From: Acidobacteriota bacterium
Lineage (GTDB): Bacteria > Acidobacteriota > Vicinamibacteria > Vicinamibacterales > UBA2999
Reading direction: 5' to 3'
Assembly (NCBI GenBank): GCA_947465275.1
Contig: CANIAI010000019.1
Span: forward strand, 1 to 13,996
Length of the DNA: 13,996 nt
Positions 5,689 to 11,086 of the stretch are shown one piece after another. Under the pieces are notes generated by a model that was not told the origin of the DNA, did no database searches, and was given only the letters and a program-made list of their open reading frames with translations. A program made the position numbers and the translations under genes. The stretch's first letter is position 1. The number at the start of each line of letters is the position of its first letter.

Positions 5689-7425
5689 ATGCCGGTGTGC
5701 AGAAGCCGCTTCGAACGGTCGCAGCTGGGCGTTCTCATCGCTCTGGGTGTCTGCCTCTCCGCCTGTGCCGGCCGGGTGCAGCCGATCGTGGCGCCAGTGG
5801 CCGTGCCGGTCGTCCGTGCAGCCGCCGCTGAACCGGTCGTCGTCGAACGGCAGGCAGACCCGGTGACCGAGACCCTCTCCGCATCATCGAAGGCGTTCGA
5901 GCAGGGCCAGCAGGAACTGCAGGTCGGCCATCTGGAACGCGCCCGCGGCGCCTTCAACCGGGCTGTCGAAATCCTTCTGGAATTCCCGCTGGGCGTTCAG
6001 GGCGATCCGCGCCTGCGCGAACAGTTCGACCGCCTGGTCGAGCGGATCAGCGCCTACGAGGTCACGGCACTGGCGCAGGGCGACGGGTTCGTCGAAAAGC
6101 GCTACGAGCCGGCCTCGATCGACGAACTGCTGACACAGTCGACCTTCGGGGCCCCGGACGCCACCGCCGCGACCCGCGATGCCGTCTCGGCCGACCTCCA
6201 GAACACCACCCACGACATCGCCATCCCGCTCAATGCCCGGGTGCTCGCCTTCGTCGAGCTGTTCACGGGGCGGCTGCGGAACTACCTCGAAGACGGCCTC
6301 GGCCGCGCGGCGCGTTTCCTGCCGATGATTCAGGAAGTATTCCGGGCCGAGGGGCTGCCGCTCGACCTGGCCTACGTCCCGCTGATTGAAAGCGCCTTCA
6401 AGCCGAACGCCCTGTCGCGCGCGAACGCCCGCGGCATCTGGCAGTTCATGAAGGGCACCGGGCTCGAGAACGGCCTCAAGACCGACTGGTACATCGACGA
6501 GCGCGCCGAACCGGAAAAGGCGACACGCGCGGCGGCGAAGTACCTGAAGACGCTCTACGGGATGTTCGGCGACTGGCACCTCGCGCTCGCCTCGTATAAC
6601 GGGGGCCCCGGGCGCGTTCAGCGGGCGATGAAGCGTTCGGGACTCGATGATTTCTGGAGGCTGAGCGCCAGCAGCCGGTACCTGCCCCAGGAAACCCGCG
6701 ACTACGTGCCGCTGATTCTCGCTGCCGTGATCGTCGCCAGGAACCCCGCGCAGTACGGGCTCGAGGTCCAGCCGATGGCCTCCCCCGCGTTCGAGACACT
6801 GCGGCTGCCCCAGCCCGCTGACATCCGGAAGATCGCGGAATGGGCCGGGACGTCAGTGTCACTGATTCAGGACCTGAACCCGGAACTTCGCCGGTGGACC
6901 ACGCCGGTCCGGGCGAACGACTACGAGGTGCGGGTGCCCGATGGGACGGCGAGCCTGGTACTCGCGCACCTCGAGGACGAGGCCAGCGCCGTGTCGCACC
7001 TGAACTGGTACACGGTGCGTAAGGGTGAGACGCTGCTGACGATCGCCCGCAAGCTCAAGGTCAGCCGCAACGATCTGGCTGAGGCCAATTACGTGTCAGC
7101 CACGGCGCGTGTGAGGCCAGGGCAGCGCCTGGTCGTGCCGCGTGCCCCAACGCCGCTGCTTGCCACGGCTCCCGAAGCCCTCGCCGCCGCGTCACGTCCC
7201 GAGAAGCGCCGCGCCGATGTCGTGGTGGCGTCCAACGTCGCCACCAGCCGCGCCAGTCGCGCGACGAGCTATCAGGTCAGGCGCGGAGACACGCTCGCCT
7301 CGATCGCCCGTGCGCACGGGGTCACGGTGTCTGCCCTGAAGGACTGGAACCGGCTCGCGACGACCACCATCCGCGTCGGAGAGCGACTCGTCGTCCGCCG
7401 CGCCCCGGTCACCGCGACCGACTAG
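5689..7425 (+). CDS. mltD: Membrane-bound lytic murein transglycosylase D-like lipoprotein with two LysM domains
   Basis: Cleaves the glycan strand of peptidoglycan between MurNAc and GlcNAc, forming 1,6-anhydro ends. The 578-aa product has a lipoprotein signal with lipobox L23-S24-A25-C26, so it is probably envelope-anchored. Residues about 60-120 look helical (QGQQELQVGHLERARGAFNR), like a repeat-type helical region. The SLT catalytic domain spans about 205-330: catalytic glutamate E234 in PLIESAF, then ARGIWQFM, and LALASYNGGPGRV. LysM repeats that bind peptidoglycan lie at about 441-488 (YTVRKGETLLTIA) and 528-574 (YQVRRGDTLASIA). The start at 5689 is preferred because it puts the signal peptide at the N-terminus and falls just after a good promoter; an in-frame ATG at 5671 would add six residues. 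The domain order matches MltD. It has its own promoter after the BMC pair. Confidence 0.94.
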   Translation: MPVCRSRFERSQLGVLIALGVCLSACAGRVQPIVAPVAVPVVRAAAAEPVVVERQADPVTETLSASSKAFEQGQQELQVGHLERARGAFNRAVEILLEFPLGVQGDPRLREQFDRLVERISAYEVTALAQGDGFVEKRYEPASIDELLTQSTFGAPDATAATRDAVSADLQNTTHDIAIPLNARVLAFVELFTGRLRNYLEDGLGRAARFLPMIQEVFRAEGLPLDLAYVPLIESAFKPNALSRANARGIWQFMKGTGLENGLKTDWYIDERAEPEKATRAAAKYLKTLYGMFGDWHLALASYNGGPGRVQRAMKRSGLDDFWRLSASSRYLPQETRDYVPLILAAVIVARNPAQYGLEVQPMASPAFETLRLPQPADIRKIAEWAGTSVSLIQDLNPELRRWTTPVRANDYEVRVPDGTASLVLAHLEDEASAVSHLNWYTVRKGETLLTIARKLKVSRNDLAEANYVSATARVRPGQRLVVPRAPTPLLATAPEALAAASRPEKRRADVVVASNVATSRASRATSYQVRRGDTLASIARAHGVTVSALKDWNRLATTTIRVGERLVVRRAPVTATD

Positions 7426-7445
7426 CCACCGCGTATCGCTCCTCC

Positions 7446-7479
7446 CGCGCATCGTCTGGCAGAATCTGCCAGGCGCGGA
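7446..7479 (+). terminator. Strong GC-rich hairpin after mltD
   Basis: CCGCGC (7446-7451) pairs with GCGCGG (7474-7479), and inside it CTGGCAG (7457-7463) pairs with CTGCCAG (7467-7473) around an AAT triloop. A 5-nt bulge lies on the left side. That is 13 perfect pairs beginning 20 bp after the mltD stop codon. No U-tract follows, so it is either a non-canonical terminator or the first domain of a structured leader for comM. Confidence 0.45.
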
Positions 7480-7481
7480 CA

Positions 7482-7573
7482 GCCGGCTGCGGGCACGTCC
7501 TGCTCTGCCGACTCCTCCACTCACCTGTTCCCGCCTGAACGGACGTGCCGCCCGGCTTGCAGCTCAGGTGAGG
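7482..7573 (+). promoter_or_regulatory. Structured leader with possible pseudoknot in front of comM
   Basis: AGCCGG (7482-7487) pairs with CCGGCT (7553-7558), and GGCACGTCC (7493-7501) pairs with GGACGTGCC (7542-7550), enclosing a 40-nt loop. Two more pairs can form between the helices. The loop sequence CTCACCTG (7521-7528) is perfectly complementary to CAGGTGAG (7565-7572), which lies directly before the comM ATG. Loop and downstream pairing together would form a pseudoknot covering the translation start region. No promoter hexamers were found in the gap. The function is inferred from pairing alone. Confidence 0.4.
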
Positions 7574-9085
7574 ATGCTTGCCTCACTTCGCAGCGCCTCG
7601 GTGGTCGGCATCGAGGCCTATCCCATTCAGATTGAAGTCGACGTCTCGTTCGGGTTGCCCGGGTTCACGGTCATCGGGCTTCCCGATGCCACGGTCCGAG
7701 AGAGTCGCGACCGCGTGCGGGCGGCCATCAAGAACTCCGGCTTCGACTTCCCGGCCCATCGGATCACCGTGAATCTGGCGCCGGCAGACCTGCGCAAGGG
7801 GGGCGCGTCGTTTGACCTCCCGATCGCGCTGGGCCTGCTCGCGACCGCGGGTCCCCTGGCACGGCGGGAGGTCACCGATACGATCGTGCTCGGCGAACTG
7901 TCGCTCGATGGCAGCCTGAACGCCATTCGCGGCGTGCTCCCGATCGCGGTGGCCGCCAGGCGCGCGGGCGTCCACCGGGTGCTCCTGCCCCCGCGAAACG
8001 CCGACGAGGCGCAACTCGTGGATGGCCTCGATGTGCGGGTTGCGTCGACGCTGCTCGAGGCGGTCGCCGCGCTCAACCACCCACACGACGCCCGGCGTCC
8101 CGTGCGCACGAGCCGGGATGATGCGCCAGAGGAGCCGCTGCCAGACCTCGCGGACGTCCGCGGACAGATGCTCGGGAGGCGCGCGTTGGAACTCGCTGCG
8201 GCGGGTGGCCACAACCTCCTGCTGATCGGACCGCCCGGCACGGGCAAGACGATGCTGGCGCGACGGCTCCCAGGCATTCTTCCGCCGCTCAGTCGGGAGG
8301 AAGCGCTGGAGTGCACCGCGGTCCATTCGGTCGCTGGCATGTTGGGCGTCGCGACTCCCCTGTTGTCACGACGACCGTTCAGGGCGCCGCATCACACGGC
8401 GTCCCGGGCGGCGCTTGCGGGTGGCGGCGCCATTCCACGCCCCGGTGAACTGTCGCTCGCGCATCATGGCGTCCTCTTCCTTGACGAGATGCCGGAGTTC
8501 GATCGCGGGGTGCTCGAGATCCTGCGGCAGCCGCTTGAAGAAGGTCGCGTGACGCTGGCCCGCGCCGGGCGAACGGCGACCTTCCCCGCGCGCGTCGTGC
8601 TGGTGGGGGCGATGAACCCATGCCCGTGCGGCTTCAGAGGCGACGAGCGCCGGGCCTGCACCTGCGCGCCCGCCGCTATCGCGAGATACGTCGGGCGGAT
8701 TTCGGGGCCGCTGAGGGACCGGTTCGATCTCTCCGCCGAGATGCCGGCCGTGCCGGTCTCGGCGCTCGCCGATGCGCCGCCAGGTGAAGCCACGGCGGAG
8801 GTCGCCCGACGTGTGGCGCGTGCGCGGGACGCGCAGCAACAACGGCATGGCGACGGGCGGGTGACCAACGCACGGCTCTCAGGGGCGCAGGTGCGGCGGT
8901 GGTGCCTGCCCGACCCGGCCGGGCTGGCGCTCGTCCGGCGCGCAGCGGAACGCCTGTCACTGTCGGCCCGGTCGTACGATCGGGTGCTGAAGGTGGCGAG
9001 GACGGTCGCGGACCTCGAAGGCGCCGACGCGGTGCGCGCGAAGCACCTGGCTGAAGCGCTGCAGTTTCGCGAGCCGCCGCCCTAA
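7574..9085 (+). CDS. comM: YifB/ComM family magnesium-chelatase-like AAA+ ATPase
   Basis: In transformable bacteria ComM is a hexameric DNA helicase that promotes branch migration as incoming single-stranded DNA recombines with the chromosome; the family is widespread and its role outside competence is less clear. The 503-aa product has the full architecture: an N-terminal ChlI-like domain beginning MLASLRSASVVGIEAYPIQI, with GLPGFTVIGLPDATVRESRDR; an AAA+ core with Walker A GPPGTGKT at 219-226, Walker B VLFLDE at 300-305, and the family's cysteine motif MNPCPCG at 347-353; and a C-terminal helical domain ending near the stop. The ATG at 7574 gives the standard family N-terminus. An in-frame GTG at 7568 would add two residues. 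The purine-rich AGGTGAGG abuts the ATG with no spacing and may be paired in RNA. The stop codon overlaps that of the convergent transporter gene. Confidence 0.94.
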   Translation: MLASLRSASVVGIEAYPIQIEVDVSFGLPGFTVIGLPDATVRESRDRVRAAIKNSGFDFPAHRITVNLAPADLRKGGASFDLPIALGLLATAGPLARREVTDTIVLGELSLDGSLNAIRGVLPIAVAARRAGVHRVLLPPRNADEAQLVDGLDVRVASTLLEAVAALNHPHDARRPVRTSRDDAPEEPLPDLADVRGQMLGRRALELAAAGGHNLLLIGPPGTGKTMLARRLPGILPPLSREEALECTAVHSVAGMLGVATPLLSRRPFRAPHHTASRAALAGGGAIPRPGELSLAHHGVLFLDEMPEFDRGVLEILRQPLEEGRVTLARAGRTATFPARVVLVGAMNPCPCGFRGDERRACTCAPAAIARYVGRISGPLRDRFDLSAEMPAVPVSALADAPPGEATAEVARRVARARDAQQQRHGDGRVTNARLSGAQVRRWCLPDPAGLALVRRAAERLSLSARSYDRVLKVARTVADLEGADAVRAKHLAEALQFREPPP

Positions 9086-10029
9086 GCCGGGGGCGCGCCC
9101 GGCGGGCGCCTGGTCACGGGGCGTGCGGCACCTGCCCGCAGCGCGGCCGCGAGCACGATGCCAGCGCCTCCGGCGACCACCCACGGCCCGGGGGCCTCGC
9201 CCCGGAACCACCAGGTCCAGACAGGGTTCAGCACCGGCTCGAGCAGGAGGAGGAGCGCCACCTCGAACGCCGGCAGGTGACGGACGGCCACCGTCAGGAG
9301 CACGTAGGCCAGCGCCACCTGGATCACACCGAGGTAGGCCAACTGGAGCAGGTCCTCAGGGGCGAGTCCGCGCGGCAGGGGGAACGCGAACGGGAGTGCG
9401 ATGACGGCCGCCAACAGGTTGCCGAGCACAACGGCCGACACGACCGCGCTCGAGCCGTCCCGAACGCTCGCGGCGCGCAGTCCGGCCAAGGTGCAGGCCC
9501 AACTCAGGCCCGACGCGACCCCGAGCAGGTTTCCGGTGACCGGGTCCGGGGCCGTGAGTGAGGCGGCCGGATACCCGAGCAGGCAGGCGGTCAGGCCAGC
9601 CGCGAGCAGGCCCAGCGGCATCCAGTCGGACCGCCGCAGCGGTTCGCGCAGCCAGAGCGGTCCCATGACCGCCAGGAAGAGGGGGGCCGTCGACTGGAGA
9701 AAGATGGCGGCCGCCGCCGTGGTCAGCCGGGTCGAGCTGACGAAGAGCGTGAGCGTCGCCGCGTAGGCGACTGCCGCGCCCGCCACGCTGGAGGAGAACC
9801 GCAGGCGCCCTCGTGCCCAGACGGCAAGCACCGCGGCCGCGATCGCCGAGCGGAACCCGGACAACTGCAGGGCGGTGAACACCCCCGCCTTCAACGCCAT
9901 ACCGCCGGTCGAAAACAGCAGCGCCGCCAGGAGCGCCGCCGCCTGTGCTTCCAGGTGAAGGGCCCGTCCCGCGGGGGGCGCCGGAGGTGCATCTGATGAG
10001 GTGGCCATGGGACGGCTGGGTTGGTCCAT
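9082..10029 (-). CDS. EamA/DMT superfamily transporter
   Basis: Ten-helix inner-membrane carrier of the drug/metabolite transporter superfamily; members export amino acids, other metabolites or drugs, and the substrate here cannot be told. The 315-aa product has a short polar N-terminus followed by alternating hydrophobic segments forming two EamA halves. The first half begins around LLAALLFSTGGMALKAGVF and includes LSGFRSAIAAAVLAVW; the second begins around LLGVASGLSWACTLAGLRAA and includes the late E-P-V-L-N-P-V-W-T-W-W-F. The ATG at 10027-10029 is chosen because a -10-like box lies just upstream; an ATG at 10006-10008 is nearly as good and would shorten the protein by seven residues. No ribosome site is clear for either. 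Its stop codon overlaps the comM stop, and its start faces the M23 peptidase start across 30 bp. Confidence 0.88.
   Translation of the reverse strand: MDQPSRPMATSSDAPPAPPAGRALHLEAQAAALLAALLFSTGGMALKAGVFTALQLSGFRSAIAAAVLAVWARGRLRFSSSVAGAAVAYAATLTLFVSSTRLTTAAAAIFLQSTAPLFLAVMGPLWLREPLRRSDWMPLGLLAAGLTACLLGYPAASLTAPDPVTGNLLGVASGLSWACTLAGLRAASVRDGSSAVVSAVVLGNLLAAVIALPFAFPLPRGLAPEDLLQLAYLGVIQVALAYVLLTVAVRHLPAFEVALLLLLEPVLNPVWTWWFRGEAPGPWVVAGGAGIVLAAALRAGAARPVTRRPPGAPPA
9086..9103. terminator. Inverted repeat at the convergent comM / transporter junction
   Basis: GCCGGG (9086-9091) pairs with CCCGGC (9098-9103) around a GGCGCG loop. It begins one base after the comM stop and lies within the last codons of the convergent transporter gene, where a bidirectional terminator would be useful. 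No T-tract follows on either strand, so this is a weak call in such GC-rich DNA. Confidence 0.3.
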
Positions 10030-10050
10030 GCTCGGGCGGTGTGATAGCCT
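10021..10050 (+). promoter_or_regulatory. Putative promoter of the M23 peptidase gene
   Basis: TTGGTC (10021-10026) and TAGCCT (10045-10050) are separated by 18 bp. Both hexamers are imperfect. The -10 candidate ends nine bases before the GTG start at 10060, so transcription would start about three bases before it. The -35 candidate lies inside the first codons of the divergent transporter gene. Confidence 0.3.
10041..10046 (-). promoter_or_regulatory. Putative -10 box of the EamA transporter gene
   Basis: The minus strand reads TATCAC, four of six matches to TATAAT, eleven bases before the ATG at 10029. The predicted leader would be about 5 nt. No clear -35 is seen. It overlaps the -10 candidate of the divergent M23 gene by two bases. 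Confidence 0.3.
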
Positions 10051-10059
10051 GATCGCTTC

Positions 10060-10980
10060 GTGCCCTCGAAGCGCTACACGATTATCGTCTCGGACCCGAT
10101 TTCCGGGCGGGAACACCGGCTGTCGCTGGCCATTCGGCCGGTCGTCATCGCCGGGTGTGTCCTGCTCGCGCTGCCCGTGCTCGTCGGTATCGGGGCGGCC
10201 TGGAAGGCCAAGGCCGACGTCGCCGACGTGCTGGCGCGGCGTGAAGCCCTCGAGGTCGAGAACGCGAGCTATCGAGCCGCGACCGAGTCACTGGCCGGAC
10301 AGATTTCCTCGCTTCAGGGTGCCATTGCCGATTTGGGCGCGCGCTCGGCGCTGGATCCCGCGCTCGCCAAGGCCATGGACAAGCTGCCGGCCCTCGTGAA
10401 GGCGCGCGCGATCGGCACCGGCGCCGACGTGAACCGGGCCGCACGCACCACTCTGACGTCACTGGCGAACCCCGAGGACACCTTCGGTCTCCTCCGGAAC
10501 CTGCTCGAAGGTCTCGAGACGCGGCTGCACGCGGTACGGACGACCGTCGAACGCCGCAACGCGCTCGCCGCCGCGACGCCGTCGATCTGGCCGGCGCGCG
10601 GCTGGCTCACGTCCCCGATGGGCAGCCGGCAGGACCCGATCGATGGCGGGAGCGGCTTTCACGCCGGACTCGACATCGCCGGCGACAAGGGGCAGCCGGT
10701 CTATGCGACCGCTGACGGCACGGTGGCCACGGCTGGCTACCAGGGCGCCTACGGGAACAGCATCGTGATCGCGCACGGCTTCGGCCTCGAGACGCGATAC
10801 GGCCACCTGCTCAACTACTCGGTGAAGCCGGGTGACAAGGTGACGCGTGGCGAGGTGATCGGCCACGTCGGGGCGACCGGCCGCGCGACCGGGTACCACC
10901 TGCACTACGAGGTGCATGCGAACGGCAGGCTCCTCAATCCTCTCCAGCTCCTCACGCAGCAGCGGCCGCGCGCCCAGTAG
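10060..10980 (+). CDS. Membrane-anchored M23 family metallopeptidase (peptidoglycan endopeptidase)
   Basis: Predicted zinc-dependent endopeptidase that cuts peptide cross-links in peptidoglycan from the periplasmic side of the inner membrane. The 306-aa product has a short cytoplasmic N-terminus, one transmembrane helix at about residues 28-47 (VVIAGCVLLALPVLVGIGAA), a helical, probably coiled-coil stretch at about 50-90 and further helices to 170, then the M23 domain at about 180-300. All metal and active-site residues are present: H201 and D205 in HAGLD, H249 in YGHL, and H282 in HLHYE (H280 the catalytic partner). It is therefore likely an active enzyme, unlike degenerate EnvC or NlpD-type activators. 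The GTG start at 10060 is the only one giving the membrane helix at the N-terminus; it has no ribosome site, and the transporter gene starts 30 bp away on the other strand. Confidence 0.92.
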   Translation: MPSKRYTIIVSDPISGREHRLSLAIRPVVIAGCVLLALPVLVGIGAAWKAKADVADVLARREALEVENASYRAATESLAGQISSLQGAIADLGARSALDPALAKAMDKLPALVKARAIGTGADVNRAARTTLTSLANPEDTFGLLRNLLEGLETRLHAVRTTVERRNALAAATPSIWPARGWLTSPMGSRQDPIDGGSGFHAGLDIAGDKGQPVYATADGTVATAGYQGAYGNSIVIAHGFGLETRYGHLLNYSVKPGDKVTRGEVIGHVGATGRATGYHLHYEVHANGRLLNPLQLLTQQRPRAQ

Positions 10981-10981
10981 T

Positions 10982-11000
10982 GCCGGGGCACCCCCGCGGC
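10982..11000 (+). terminator. Weak hairpin after the M23 peptidase gene
   Basis: GCCGGGG (10982-10988) can pair with CCCC (10992-10995) and GGC (10998-11000), with a two-base bulge and a short loop. It starts directly after the stop codon and is followed by TTCCTT. It may terminate the M23 transcript before the secA promoter, but the stem is imperfect. Confidence 0.3.
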
Positions 11001-11004
11001 TTCC

Positions 11005-11033
11005 TTGCCGAGCGTAGGCGCCTCCGCTACAAT
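11005..11033 (+). promoter_or_regulatory. Putative secA promoter
   Basis: TTGCCG (11005-11010) and TACAAT (11028-11033) are spaced by 17 bp. TACAAT matches the -10 consensus at five of six positions and TTGCCG matches the -35 at three or four, making this one of the best sigma-70-type promoters in the window. The predicted start near 11040 leaves a leader of about 47 nt before the secA ATG. The leader contains a short GTGCC/GGCAC inverted repeat (11056-11060 and 11074-11078) of uncertain meaning. Confidence 0.55.
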
Positions 11034-11086
11034 CGGTCGATATTCCTTCTGTTTCGTGCCGCGCCTGATGGGTGGCACCCCTCAGC

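Noticed and set aside
7568..7573. GTG at 7568 as the start of comM.
   Set aside because: The ATG at 7574 gives the usual family N-terminus (MLA...); the GTG adds only two residues and has no ribosome site. It cannot be fully excluded.
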